DNA from: CAVXTT01 sp963764685
Lineage (GTDB): Bacteria > Bacteroidota > Ignavibacteria > Ignavibacteriales > Ignavibacteriaceae
NCBI GenBank assembly: GCA_963764685.1
Contig: CAVXTT010000020.1
Location: 124,001 to 188,000 of the forward strand
Direction: 5' to 3'
DNA: 64,000 bases
In this document: one piece after another, positions 46,966-56,883 of the stretch
Numbering within the stretch: the stretch's first letter is position 1
Layout of the letters: each line of letters opens with the position of its first letter
Translations under genes and position numbers: made by a program
Notes under the pieces: generated by a model
The model's input: only the letters and a program-made list of their open reading frames with translations
Told to the model about the DNA's origin: nothing
The model's database searches: none

Positions 46966-49275
46966 TCATTGTGAGAAATTTAATCTCTCATTTATATACT
47001 CAATTAATTGTTCACCTGCAGGATTTGAGGGAAATTTAGCCTTAAGTTCCCCGGCATATTTCATTGCAATGTCATAATCCTCTCTCTTCACATTATAATC
47101 CGCCAATGCATATATAATATCGAAATCATCCGGTAATAGTGAATAGGCTTTTTGTAATGACTTTTGTGCTCTATCCCAATCGTTCAGATATTGATAAAGA
47201 ATGCCCAGATTGTAATAAATTCTCGGGTTCGCATTTGCAGTTAAAGATGCCTGCTCAAGATATAAGGCTGCTTCCTTATATTTTTTTTGCTCAGCATACA
47301 AAAGCCCTAACTGGTAATAACCATCTGTGTACTCCTTATTGTACCTTATTAGATCCAGGTACAATTTCTCTGCCTCACCGAATCTTCCCCGGCTGTAATA
47401 CAGTAAAGCGAGATTCGATTTTGCCGGATAGAAATCACCATCCCCTTTTATTGCTTCAGTGTAAAACTTTTCTGCTATTTCAAGCTCCTGCTTTCTGAAA
47501 TAATAATTTGCCAGATTATATTTACCCGAAGGAAAATCTGCCGTATACATTATTGCATTAAAATATTCCTCCTGTACTTTAATGAATGTCTTATATTGGT
47601 CTTCGGAAAAATTCTCTCTAGCCAGATCAGACAGTCTGTTTGCTGCTGCAATTCTTACCATTTTAACAGGATCGCTCAGCAGCGGGGAAACAAATTTGAC
47701 CAGCTCACGCGCACTCGTGCTGCTAAATAAATCCACAGCCCTTTCCCTGATTATAGGCTCGGGATTATTGAGCATTTCCCGAATAACCTTATATACATTT
47801 TCATTATTGTATGCCGATAAGTAAGTAATTGCAGATGCTCTCACTATTTCCGGGTAAAGCTCACTTTTTATTATTTTTATCAATTCTGTATCTGCACCTT
47901 CTTTTCTTAAATATCCATTCGAAAGTGCAATTCCATAAGCTGGTTTTTTATTTTCTCCATAATATTTTTTTATATAATCTTCGGACCATTGAAAGCTTTT
48001 ATCAGCGTGGCAGTCATTACAGGCATTAGGTGAATTATATCTGATTGATATATCGGGTCTGGGGATCCTGATGCTGTGATCCCTTCTGTAGTCAATACCC
48101 ATATAGTATTTACCGGGCATATGGCAGTTAATGCAGAGTGTACCGTCACCTACCGGTATTGTTTCACCAAATTTATTTTTTACCGGAGATCCTGCTTCAT
48201 TTTTATATTTATGAAAGTGATGCTGAAATGTGTCAAACTCCTCCGCGCGGTGACATTGTGTACATAATAAATTGCCTTCAAATTTAAACTTTAAGCTGTG
48301 GGAATCGTGACAATCACTGCACTTTACATCATTCATATACATTTTGCTTTGTGTAAATGATGCAAATTCATAATCCTCATCTAATATCTGACCATCTGAA
48401 TAATATAATGGAGGGGAAATATTCTGCGGCCGATGGTTATTATAATATTCGGGATCATTATGTACGTTTGGTGCAAATGAAGTTCTCCTTGAATGGCAGG
48501 GTGCACAGCCCTCAATGTATTGTTTTGACGTTGTACTGCTTGTTTTTAATATTAATCCTTTGTTGCCATCATTATCTCTTGCTCCTTCCGGAAGCTTTGC
48601 CCATTCAAGATGTTCAGAGCCGGGACCGTGACAGGCTTCGCAGTTAACATCAATATCTGTCCAGGTTGTATTAAATGAATCTTGTTCCAGGTTATAATTC
48701 TTCTGCAGGTTTGTAGAGTGACATTCTGCGCACATTCCATTCCAGTTCTGTGATTGATTGGTCCAGTAAAACCAGCTGTCAGGTTTCAGATCTTCTGCCG
48801 GATATACCATCCCCGCCATATCAAACCACTTCTTTCTGTTTGTATCCCAGGCGATTGGCAGGCACTGGAATCTTCCTTTTTCAAAGGGTACAAGGTACTG
48901 CTGCAAAGGTTTTACTCCGAACGTGTATGCGATCTCATATTCAGTAAGTATACCCCCGGGACCTTTTGTATAAACGTAAAATTTCCCGTCACGTCTATAG
49001 AATTTATGATTGATCCCATTCAGTACCACTTCAACATTATTAAAATCACCAAGTACTGTTGAATCGGATGCCGTACTCATGGCATTATCGTGGTTAGAAT
49101 TTTTCCATAGATCGTATTCAGGCTTGTGGCAGCTGATGCATTCCTTCCCTCCAACAAACTTTGCACTTTCTGAATTCAGATGAGAATCCCTTTTATGGAT
49201 CAAAAGCGAAAGGGGAATCATTAAAACGATAATGACGGTTGAAATAATCCCTGTCTTTTTCCAGATACTAATCAT
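46966..49275 (-). CDS. Octahaem c-type cytochrome with HEAT-like and TPR repeats
   Basis: 769 residues anchored by one N-terminal helix (10-27). Eight CXXCH motifs occur: CISCH, CAECH, CEACH, CAPCH, CSDCH, CTQCH, CINCH and CNDCH, with the HGPGSEH element after the third, as in cytochrome c554-like multihaem proteins. After the haem domain (to about residue 430) comes a helical HEAT-like stretch (LLSDPVKMVRIAAANRLSDLA) and about five TPRs (YPAKSNLALLYYSRGRFGEAEKLY...). The haem domain fused to TPRs is known from other uncultured and Bacteroidota-type genomes. Here it is the last gene after cytochrome b and Rieske, six bases away, so it probably replaces cytochrome c1 as electron acceptor. Confidence 0.88.
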   Translation of the reverse strand: MISIWKKTGIISTVIIVLMIPLSLLIHKRDSHLNSESAKFVGGKECISCHKPEYDLWKNSNHDNAMSTASDSTVLGDFNNVEVVLNGINHKFYRRDGKFYVYTKGPGGILTEYEIAYTFGVKPLQQYLVPFEKGRFQCLPIAWDTNRKKWFDMAGMVYPAEDLKPDSWFYWTNQSQNWNGMCAECHSTNLQKNYNLEQDSFNTTWTDIDVNCEACHGPGSEHLEWAKLPEGARDNDGNKGLILKTSSTTSKQYIEGCAPCHSRRTSFAPNVHNDPEYYNNHRPQNISPPLYYSDGQILDEDYEFASFTQSKMYMNDVKCSDCHDSHSLKFKFEGNLLCTQCHRAEEFDTFQHHFHKYKNEAGSPVKNKFGETIPVGDGTLCINCHMPGKYYMGIDYRRDHSIRIPRPDISIRYNSPNACNDCHADKSFQWSEDYIKKYYGENKKPAYGIALSNGYLRKEGADTELIKIIKSELYPEIVRASAITYLSAYNNENVYKVIREMLNNPEPIIRERAVDLFSSTSARELVKFVSPLLSDPVKMVRIAAANRLSDLARENFSEDQYKTFIKVQEEYFNAIMYTADFPSGKYNLANYYFRKQELEIAEKFYTEAIKGDGDFYPAKSNLALLYYSRGRFGEAEKLYLDLIRYNKEYTDGYYQLGLLYAEQKKYKEAALYLEQASLTANANPRIYYNLGILYQYLNDWDRAQKSLQKAYSLLPDDFDIIYALADYNVKREDYDIAMKYAGELKAKFPSNPAGEQLIEYINERLNFSQ

Positions 49276-49281
49276 AAATCA

Positions 49282-49833
49282 TTAAGTGTAAGTTACCTGT
49301 GATTTTTCAAAGCGGGATCGGGCAAGCTTTGTACCTGTATCAACTTTTACATAACCGCTTTCAATTATTACCGGATAATAATCCAGGGCATTGGGCGCCG
49401 GCGGGTTTTGTACTTCTCCATTAATATAAAACGCCGATGAATGACAGGGACAGATAAATCTTTTTTTATCTTCGTGCCAGTTAATAGAACACCCCAAATG
49501 TGTGCAGCGGAGTGATAATGCTATAAATCCCCCGTCATCTAATCTTGCCAGGTAAAATCTTCCCCCTCTGAATACTGTTACAGTATTATTTTTAAAGGAG
49601 TCAATGCTTCCCGCGTTCAGTAATTGCTTCGGTTTTAAACCCTTATTCTCGTTTTTCCCTGAGAATAAAAATCCCAAAAACACAGCAGAGGTTTCCGCGG
49701 CTGCAATAACCCCCAGCCATTTCCAAAGTTTAATCAGAAACTCCCTCCTGCTCCCGCTTTTATCCGGTTCGAAAATATTATTCTCTTCGACGCGAATATG
49801 ATCCTCTTTTATTTGCTTTTTCTTTTTTTTCAT
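49282..49833 (-). CDS. qcrA: Rieske [2Fe-2S] iron-sulfur subunit of a cytochrome bc complex
   Basis: 183 residues. A very basic N-terminus, then a twin-Arg-like SRREFL at 28-33 before the membrane anchor (37-57), consistent with Tat export. The cluster is bound by Cys110 and His112 (CTHLGC) and Cys128 and His131 (CPCHSSAF), with Cys115 and Cys130 forming the stabilising disulfide. The YINGEVQNPPAPNALDYYPV segment is the Pro loop. It lies three bases after the cytochrome b gene and takes electrons from quinol at the Qo site. Confidence 0.93.
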   Translation of the reverse strand: MKKKKKQIKEDHIRVEENNIFEPDKSGSRREFLIKLWKWLGVIAAAETSAVFLGFLFSGKNENKGLKPKQLLNAGSIDSFKNNTVTVFRGGRFYLARLDDGGFIALSLRCTHLGCSINWHEDKKRFICPCHSSAFYINGEVQNPPAPNALDYYPVIIESGYVKVDTGTKLARSRFEKSQVTYT

Positions 49834-49836
49834 ATA

Positions 49837-51123
49837 TCAAACATTCCATGGAAATGTTAAATGCATATCAGCCCCGCGGAAAAATATTCCTGTGATTGTT
49901 AGTATTAAAAAGGAAGAAGTAATAAAAACAAACATTGTTTGTACAATCTCAGGCAGGTTTAGGTTAAACCTCTTCGATACTAGTTTATAATAATACCGGA
50001 GCAGGACAGCTAAAATTAGTAGGGGAATTAACCCGTTACTTACAAATGAGTTCAACCAGGGGAGCAGCGTTTCAAAATCAGGAACATATTCATTGATAAC
50101 AACAAGCAGCGGAACAACAATAACGGCTGCCTTAACAGAAAACAAGACAGCTTTTTTCCCTTTATCTGAATAAAACCATATACCGTGAGTCTCATCAGCT
50201 AATTTAAGAAATGGAAGTGCAGCCAGGCAAGTAATAATAACAGCAGGGATTAAAAAGGCTGCTATGAAAGGATGAAAATGCATCAACAGTTCCTGTATCC
50301 CGGCAAAATACCAGGGCGCCTTGGTCGGGTTTAAGCTTACATCAGGGTTTGCCTTAGAGAGCAGCGGAGCATTAAAGAAAACTGAAAAAACAAGTATAAC
50401 TGCTATAAGAGCAAGAGCTGTTATGAATTCCTTATATACGAGGGAAGGAAAAACGGGCAGCATTTCAGGATCATCATTTTTGGGGGTAATTATTCCGCCG
50501 GCTTTCCGGACCCGCCAGAAATGATAAGTCATTAGAAGCAGGATTAGTACAGGTAATACAGCAGTATGAAAATTGAAAAAAATCAATAAAGTATCTGCAT
50601 TAACCTCATTACCGCCAATCAATAAAGACCTTAATGGATTTCCTATAATGGGGATATAATTAAGCAGACTTGTTCCCACGGTTACAGCCCAGTATGCGAG
50701 CTGGTCCCATGGGAGTAAATACCCGGTAAAATTTGAAGCGATAACGAGTCCCAAAAGTATCAGACCGATAAGCCAATTAATCTTTCGGGGTGATCGGTAA
50801 GCCCCTGTAAAAAATGTTCTTAACAAGTGAAGGAATGTAATTATTACCAGGAAAACACCGCACCAGTGATGAATATTTCTGATCAGCTGACCGAATAAAA
50901 CATTATTTTCTAAAAGAATAATTGAATTGTACGCCTTTTGAGGAAACGGTTCATAATAAAAGCGGAGCATTATGCCGGTAACAACCTGAAATACGATAAG
51001 TAATGCAGCCATTCCCCCCAGCCCGAATGTCCGGGTAAATGAAACAGCTTCTGCCTTTACATATTTGGGATGCAGGTGAAGGAGAATCCCGGCAAGTAGT
51101 TTTGGCGGATTAGTATTCTGCAT
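49837..51123 (-). CDS. qcrB: Cytochrome b subunit of a quinol-oxidising bc-type complex
   Basis: 428 residues, about ten membrane helices, containing both the b6-like N-terminal part and the subunit-IV-like C-terminal part in one chain. Haem ligands are His85 and His99 (HHWCGVFLVIITFLHL) and His186 and His201 (FHTAVLPVLILLLMTYHF); the 14 intervening residues in the second pair match cytochrome b6 rather than mitochondrial cytochrome b. NFTGYLLPWDQLAYWAVT is the Qo-site helix. The usual PEWY is APWY (TKAPWYFAGIQELL). First gene of the b - Rieske - octahaem unit. A low-potential menaquinol substrate is inferred. Confidence 0.93.
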   Translation of the reverse strand: MQNTNPPKLLAGILLHLHPKYVKAEAVSFTRTFGLGGMAALLIVFQVVTGIMLRFYYEPFPQKAYNSIILLENNVLFGQLIRNIHHWCGVFLVIITFLHLLRTFFTGAYRSPRKINWLIGLILLGLVIASNFTGYLLPWDQLAYWAVTVGTSLLNYIPIIGNPLRSLLIGGNEVNADTLLIFFNFHTAVLPVLILLLMTYHFWRVRKAGGIITPKNDDPEMLPVFPSLVYKEFITALALIAVILVFSVFFNAPLLSKANPDVSLNPTKAPWYFAGIQELLMHFHPFIAAFLIPAVIITCLAALPFLKLADETHGIWFYSDKGKKAVLFSVKAAVIVVPLLVVINEYVPDFETLLPWLNSFVSNGLIPLLILAVLLRYYYKLVSKRFNLNLPEIVQTMFVFITSSFLILTITGIFFRGADMHLTFPWNV

Positions 51124-51258
51124 AAATAGTTTAATAAAAATAAAAATTGTTCAAAAAAAGTTACCTAAAATAGTTTACAATTTTTATTTAATTAAATGCA
51201 TCTGATACCCGCACAGAATAGCAGCGGTCATCAAAATGATGACCGCTGCAAAATAGAG

Positions 51259-53661
51259 TTAGATCTTTTGGGGAGATGTTTGAATAATTACTTTATAGAT
51301 CTTTCCGGTAAACTTTGTTTTTCCGTGATACCCTAAAAATACAGGGGTATTTTCATCGGTACCTACATCTGCCGACTCATCAATACCAAATGTATTGCTG
51401 TTTGTCTTTGCGATTGTTCCGGAAGCAACCTTATTACCATCGAGGTATATTGTGCCTGTGCCTCCGGCTCCTCTTCCACCGCTATACGCAAAATCAAATT
51501 TAAGAGTATGTTTACCCGGCGTGATCTTTTGCGGAGAACTGATTGTATAGCTTTCCAGTCCGACCCAATTATAAGTATAAGCAGGTTTACCGTCCAGCAT
51601 ATAAAATGTCCATCCTCCAAAGTCTCCTCCCTGGCAGATTAAAACTCCTGAGGCATTAGCTTTAACATCAACTTCGGTAGTAATTACTAACGATGTATTC
51701 TTAACATTTATGAAGGCATTTTCCGGTATCCCTTTAGCTCCTTCATATAAAGTGAGGGCGGTTCGCCCGTTCATTAAATCAGGACGTCCTGCAATTACGG
51801 GATCAAATCTTTCAATCGAGCGGTCATCAATCGGAAGCACATTATATTTTACTGCTTCATCCATAAATAGCTGTTTAAGTTCTTCGAGCTTCTGCGGTTC
51901 TTTATTTGCAAGATTATTTGCTTCACTGAAGTCCTCATTAATATTATACAGTTCCCAAACATCTTCAGTAAGGGGATGACGGGGAGCAGCTTCCCAGGGG
52001 GCTTTATGAATGGTACCCGCAAACCAGCCGTCGTTGTATATCCCCCTGTTACCGAGCATCTCGAAGTACTGTACCTTCCTTGTATCAGGAGCTTTAGCAT
52101 CATCAAAGGAATAATTCATACTTACTCCCTCCAGCGGACGCTGTTCGATTCCGTTTACCATTTTTGGTGCAGGAATATTTACAGCATCATATATCGTAGG
52201 AGTAATATCAATTACATGATGGAACTGTGAACGGATCTCATTCTTTGCTTTAATTCCGGCAGGCCAGTGAATAACCATTCCATTACGGGTTCCGCCGAAA
52301 TTTGAAGCAACCTGTTTTGCCCAGGTAAATGGTGTATTACCAGCTATCGCCCAACCGGCTGCAAAATGATTATAGGTTTTATCGGTTCCCAGCACATCTA
52401 TTTTATCCAGCTGCATTTCAAGAGTTTCCTGGACAGCATTAAAATAAGTGTTTTCATTATACACTCCAATCATACCGCCTTCAGCACTGGAACCATTATC
52501 TCCTACAATATAGAAAATCAGTGTATTATCCAGTTCTCCTCTTTCTTCCAATGCGTCTATCAATCTGCCTATCTCATAATCAGTATGCTCAGCAAACCCG
52601 GCAAAGATTTCCATCTGTCTCTCAAAAAGCCTTTTCTCATCAGGATTCAATTTATCCCAGTCTTTTATTGCATCAGGTTTCGGGGCAAGTACAGTATTCT
52701 GCGGCACGATGCCTAACTTCTTCTGTCTGGCCAGTGTCTCCTCACGCAGCTTATCCCATCCTTGTGAAAACTTTCCTTTGTATTTATCACTAAATTCTTT
52801 TGGAGCGTGATGGGGAGCGTGTGTAGCACCTGTAGCAAAATACATAAAGAAGGGCTTCTCAGGAGTAAGGGACTGCTGTGTATTCATCCACGCAATTGCC
52901 TGATCGGTCATATCATTTGTAAAATGATAATTGGGGTCATCAGTATTTGGATAAACCCGTGTTGTTCCGTCATAAATCATTGGGTGCCACTGGTTGGTTT
53001 CACCTCCTATAAAACCGTAAAACTTATCAAATCCTGAACCTGTCGGCCAACGGTCGTAAGGGCCGGATACCGATCCTTCCCACGGAGGCGTTTCGTGATA
53101 TTTTCCGAAAGCAGCTGTGCTAAAACCGTTCAACCGGAGTACTTCAGCAACCGGGGTTATACTCTGCGGACGGATGCCTGTATTACCGGGAAATGCTGTA
53201 CCGACTTCCATTATGGTACCTGCATTATTACTGTGATGATTATAGCCGGTGAGCAATGCTGTTCTTGTAGGAGAACAAAGTGCAGTTGTATGGAACCTGT
53301 TGTACCTTATTCCATTCTCTGCAAGACGGTCTAATGTAGGCATATTTATCGGACCTCCGAATGCACTTGAATGTCCAAACCCGATATCATCCACCAGCAC
53401 GATTAACACATTTGGTGCACCCTGCGGGGCCTTTACTTCAAATCTGGGCGGGGCTGTTGCATTACGTGCATCGAGTTCTGTTATAGCAGGATTGGTCGGC
53501 TCTTTAATTGGAAGGATAGTTCTGTCTAATCCATCATCAGATTTCTGTCCTTCATCAGGAGTTGAGCAGGACTGAAATAAAACAATAGCAGCGAATAAGG
53601 GAATAAATAATAAGATATAATTAATTTTTCTAAAAAGATACCAAAGAGATTTATTACTCAT
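51259..53661 (-). CDS. Arylsulfatase-type sulfatase
   Basis: 800 residues from the ATG at 53661, chosen because GAGG lies seven bases upstream; a TTG at 53673 overlaps that site. An N-terminal hydrophobic signal ends in VLFQSCST, a possible lipoprotein Cys at 32. The sulfatase core has NVLIVLVDDIGFGHSS (metal Asp pair) and Cys129 in CSPTRTALLTG, the Cys-type formylglycine motif C-x-P-x-R, plus GATHAPHHAP and GDNGSS (metal site). A LamG-like C-terminal beta domain follows. Sulfate ester hydrolysis on an extracellular substrate is likely. A sulfatase-maturing enzyme must be encoded elsewhere. Confidence 0.92.
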   Translation of the reverse strand: MSNKSLWYLFRKINYILLFIPLFAAIVLFQSCSTPDEGQKSDDGLDRTILPIKEPTNPAITELDARNATAPPRFEVKAPQGAPNVLIVLVDDIGFGHSSAFGGPINMPTLDRLAENGIRYNRFHTTALCSPTRTALLTGYNHHSNNAGTIMEVGTAFPGNTGIRPQSITPVAEVLRLNGFSTAAFGKYHETPPWEGSVSGPYDRWPTGSGFDKFYGFIGGETNQWHPMIYDGTTRVYPNTDDPNYHFTNDMTDQAIAWMNTQQSLTPEKPFFMYFATGATHAPHHAPKEFSDKYKGKFSQGWDKLREETLARQKKLGIVPQNTVLAPKPDAIKDWDKLNPDEKRLFERQMEIFAGFAEHTDYEIGRLIDALEERGELDNTLIFYIVGDNGSSAEGGMIGVYNENTYFNAVQETLEMQLDKIDVLGTDKTYNHFAAGWAIAGNTPFTWAKQVASNFGGTRNGMVIHWPAGIKAKNEIRSQFHHVIDITPTIYDAVNIPAPKMVNGIEQRPLEGVSMNYSFDDAKAPDTRKVQYFEMLGNRGIYNDGWFAGTIHKAPWEAAPRHPLTEDVWELYNINEDFSEANNLANKEPQKLEELKQLFMDEAVKYNVLPIDDRSIERFDPVIAGRPDLMNGRTALTLYEGAKGIPENAFINVKNTSLVITTEVDVKANASGVLICQGGDFGGWTFYMLDGKPAYTYNWVGLESYTISSPQKITPGKHTLKFDFAYSGGRGAGGTGTIYLDGNKVASGTIAKTNSNTFGIDESADVGTDENTPVFLGYHGKTKFTGKIYKVIIQTSPQKI

Positions 53662-53805
53662 AGATTTCCTCAAGGGTTAATTAAATGAATGACCGGGGAA
53701 TTATTGAAACAAATATAATAAAGATAATCTGGTTTATATCATTTGATCATTAAACCTTAAGGAGCATATCGCAGTAATTTTTCCCCTTTGAACTTGCATA
53801 TTAAC

Positions 53806-55488
53806 TCACTTTATTAAGATCATCTTCCGGGTTTGTATAAAAGTGTGCCTGCCTTCGGGTACAGCTGTCAGCTGATAGAAATACACCCCGCTGGGTATAG
53901 CTGCTGCATTCCATAATACTTTATGTATACCTGCAGGGGTATCTTCTTCAATTAGTGTTTGTATTTTATTACCAAGGATGTCGAATATTTTAATGGTTAC
54001 ATTAGACTTAACGGGCACTGAATAACTTATCGCAGTTGAGGGGTTAAAAGGATTTGGATAATTCTGACTGAGCAAATAATTGTCCGGAGCACTAATAATA
54101 TTTTCTGATGACGAAATACTTCCTCCTTTCCTGTAAAGTTTATAGCCCCACGATCCTAAGGTAAATTGTGCTCCCGGTGAGAAGGTAACAGTATCGGAAT
54201 TAAAGACTTCAATATAATTTTCAAAATACAAGTTATCAGTTATCATAAAGGTCTTTGTTTGATTAGTGAGATTAAAGACCCCAAAAATCTTATCATCATC
54301 TTTTTCTCTCCTGAAAGAATACACAGATGTATTGTCTGATGTATTTACACGAATGGCCCCGCTCCCATTACTTCCATTCCACAATGCTTTGTTTCCTCGT
54401 TTCAGTTGCAGAAGCTTTGAATACAGTCCGGCAAATGGATGCGGCTGCCAGGGGATAAAATCCTTATCAAAAAAGAGCAGACGCTTATTGAGTCCCGCCT
54501 CCTGACCACTATAGATTAAAGGTATACCATTAACGACAGCAGATAAGACTGCAAATGATTCTGCTGCACTGCCGAACAGCTCATAAACAGTACCATACCA
54601 GGAATTCTCATCGTGATTGGAAGTGAAATACATCCTGTAGTGCTCCTGCGGATAATTATTTATTTCCGATTGAATAAATGAGTGCAGATCATTTGCATCG
54701 TCTGTGCCGTTCACTAATCTTTTCAGCACACCATTCCCGAAGCCGTAGTATCCCCAGGCAAAAGAGGCGTCGAACCCGGCGCCGTTATAATATGATTCTT
54801 CATCTTCAACAAGCATAAACAGGTCAGGCTTTAAGCCTTTAAGCTGGTTATTCGCCGCATACCAGAAATCCAGCGGAACCATTCCTGCCGCATCGCAGCG
54901 GAAGCCGTCGATGCCGGTTTCCGTTACCCAGTATTTCATTGCATTGATCATATAGTCGCGCAGTCCCTGCTTTGTATAATCAAGATCGATTACATCGGTC
55001 CAGTTCGTTCCGGGAGGAGGAATGAAGTTTCCATTGTTGTCTTTGCTGTACCATTCGGGATGGGTAACTGTAAGGTTATTATCCCAGGCGGTATGATTAG
55101 CGACCCAGTCCATAGTAACATACATACCTTTCTGATGTATTTTGGTAACGAGTGACTTGAAATCATCCAATGTTCCGAATTCCGGATTTACAGCATAGTA
55201 ATCTTTTACCGAGTAATAACTTCCAAGACTCCCGAGTCTGTTCTGCACACCGATAGGATGTATAGGCATAAACCATAAAATACCGGCTCCCATCTCCTTC
55301 AGCCTGTCGAGGTGAGTTTCAAAGGAAGCGAATGTTCCTTCAGGGGTATACTGCCTTACATTGACTTCATAAATGCTTAGATTATAGCTCCACTGCTGAT
55401 GATCCTGAGCAGAAGCAGTTAGAGTAAGAAGAAAAAAAAGGATTAAGGTTTTAATCTTAACGAAGCGGCGTGATATTAATAAGTGCAT
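53806..55488 (-). CDS. Secreted GH13 alpha-amylase-family enzyme with T9SS sorting domain
   Basis: 560 residues. Signal peptide around residues 10-27. The GH13 regions are clear: region I DWVANHT (127-133), region II GFRCDAAG with the nucleophile Asp199, region III LVEDEE with the acid at about Glu228, and region IV TSNHDENS with Asp293. A short C-terminal beta domain (AIRVNTSDNTSVYSFRREKDDD) leads to a T9SS tail (LLSQNYPNPFNPSTAI, KMILIK). It should cleave alpha-glucans outside the cell. A start at the second Met is not available, so the 11 residues before the signal core are kept. Confidence 0.9.
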   Translation of the reverse strand: MHLLISRRFVKIKTLILFFLLTLTASAQDHQQWSYNLSIYEVNVRQYTPEGTFASFETHLDRLKEMGAGILWFMPIHPIGVQNRLGSLGSYYSVKDYYAVNPEFGTLDDFKSLVTKIHQKGMYVTMDWVANHTAWDNNLTVTHPEWYSKDNNGNFIPPPGTNWTDVIDLDYTKQGLRDYMINAMKYWVTETGIDGFRCDAAGMVPLDFWYAANNQLKGLKPDLFMLVEDEESYYNGAGFDASFAWGYYGFGNGVLKRLVNGTDDANDLHSFIQSEINNYPQEHYRMYFTSNHDENSWYGTVYELFGSAAESFAVLSAVVNGIPLIYSGQEAGLNKRLLFFDKDFIPWQPHPFAGLYSKLLQLKRGNKALWNGSNGSGAIRVNTSDNTSVYSFRREKDDDKIFGVFNLTNQTKTFMITDNLYFENYIEVFNSDTVTFSPGAQFTLGSWGYKLYRKGGSISSSENIISAPDNYLLSQNYPNPFNPSTAISYSVPVKSNVTIKIFDILGNKIQTLIEEDTPAGIHKVLWNAAAIPSGVYFYQLTAVPEGRHTFIQTRKMILIK

Positions 55489-55559
55489 AGGATTGATTAT
55501 TTATTGATTGTATAAAAGTATGGAAAGTTAAAAAGGGAAGCAATGATAATAGTGGTTTG

Positions 55560-56010
55560 GGCAGCGCAATTGCGAGAGACCTCTCCCTAACCCTCCCCTT
55601 CGCAGGGGAGGGAACAGGAGAGGGGAAAATTACTTCTGCAAAATTGTATTTTTGCTCTCGTCTTTCAGGGGTACTGCAAGGAGGGATAGAAGTTGAAGTT
55701 GGCTGTATGATCAGTGCATATCTGTCCCAAATGATGTCCCCACGAACACAATATATAGGAGGGGTGAGGTCTTTTTGCCGCGCGTAGATAAAAATAAATG
55801 CAGTCCACCCGTGTCTGTTCAGAAGTCATTCATCTTCCCAGCGGGGCAAATATACATCGCCCCATTGGGCGAAATATTGATAGCAACATGCATCGCCCCC
55901 AAGGGGTGAAATATTGATAGATATTAGTCCGGGTACAGAATTTTAGTCCCATCGGGACGACATCCTCCGCTGGGGCGATGCACGTATCTATCAATGTTTC
56001 ACCCTGCTGG
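55560..56010. repeat. Intergenic repeats: CGCCCC...GGGCG hairpins and a CCTCCCC palindrome
   Basis: An inverted CCCTCCCCTTCGCAGGGGAGG lies at about 55589-55613. From 55840 to 56000 a unit (ATCGCCCCATTGGGCGAAATATTGATAG) is repeated: once at 55856, again near 55890 (GCATCGCCCCCAAGGGGTGAAATATTGATAG), and inverted at about 55970-56010 (GGGGCGATGCACGTATCTATCAATGTTTCACCC). An ORF crossing 55557-55787 is an artefact of these. Confidence 0.65.
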
Positions 56011-56105
56011 CGGCCTATTTGAGTATTTTATTTTAATTAAAAATTAAATAAATTTTATCTACTTTGAGTGTGGTAATTCCGCCATACTCTTTATTAGAAA
56101 ACAGT

Positions 56106-56348
56106 ATGAAAACTTTAGTTGTAAGATTATTAAGCTTAGAGAATTTAACTATCTTAATTGGTTGTTCATTAGCAATTATACTTTTTATGAGCACTAATAA
56201 AAAAATAGAAGCTCTTAATCTATTGCCGTTGGTTTCATTATGGCTGGCTATGATAATCTTAAATAGGAAAATGATAGTACGTTCCCTTGTCTACTGTATT
56301 ATCTGGTTTGTCGTTGGAGCTATTATTTTATTTTCATCAAGTATTTGA
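56106..56348 (+). CDS. Small membrane protein, about 80 aa
   Basis: Read from the ATG at 56106, because the longer version from 56064 adds an uncharacteristic Pro-rich start. Three hydrophobic stretches (LTILIGCSLAIILFM, ALNLLPLVSLWLAMIIL, LVYCIIWFVVGAIILFSSS) are separated by short basic loops. No family was recognised. Codon use is AT-rich. It could be a genuine small membrane protein. Confidence 0.4.
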   Translation: MKTLVVRLLSLENLTILIGCSLAIILFMSTNKKIEALNLLPLVSLWLAMIILNRKMIVRSLVYCIIWFVVGAIILFSSSI

Positions 56349-56556
56349 TTTATAATTTAGAATTATAATAAATACGAGGGCAATAGAATTAAATTCCCGT
56401 TCCTTCTTTAACTCTGCAGAGAATTCCCCCTTTCTCTTTCTGCAAATGCTTATCCCGGATATAAAAAAGATTCCTCCCCGTTCCCTGGAAGAAGAGGAGG
56501 GGAGGAAACCAAATAATTTTTTAAGGCAGAAAGTTCTTAATGCATGCTTAGAATAA

Positions 56557-56883
56557 TTAACCTTTCGGCTGGGGTAGTTTTAGTCCTTTAGCTTTTTCCA
56601 TTGCAGCCATTGCGTCTTTAACTGACATAAGAATAGTCGTTTTTATTTTTGTGGTTCCGCCGCCGGCAAAGGAAACAATGCTCGTAGCTGCAAGAGAGAT
56701 GTTATCCGGCATATCGGCTATTACAACTCCGTCATATTCTCCGAATGAATAGTAGAATCCAACCAATTTACCCCCAAGCTGCTCTATAAGTTTGCCTACT
56801 ACAGCAGACCGGTCTTCGGGATTCTTTATTAAGTTCCCCAATGTCTCTGATTTATAAACGAACTGGATCATTGCAAGTGCCAT
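56557..56883 (-). CDS. GYD domain protein
   Basis: 108 residues, AAGGAG seven bases before the ATG, cytoplasmic. The sequence matches the GYD family: an N-terminal strand (ALAMIQFVYKSETLGNLI), the helix DRSAVVGKLIEQLGGK, the diagnostic FYYSFGEYDGVVIADMPDN (GEYD in place of the usual GxYD), and the C-terminal KIKTTILMS strand. The domain is a small ferredoxin-like fold with unknown function. Monocistronic. Confidence 0.88.
   Translation of the reverse strand: MALAMIQFVYKSETLGNLIKNPEDRSAVVGKLIEQLGGKLVGFYYSFGEYDGVVIADMPDNISLAATSIVSFAGGGTTKIKTTILMSVKDAMAAMEKAKGLKLPQPKG

Noticed and set aside
55557..55787. 76-residue plus-strand ORF
   Set aside because: It begins in a CCTCCCC...GGGGAGG palindrome common to such genomes and lacks protein-like composition.
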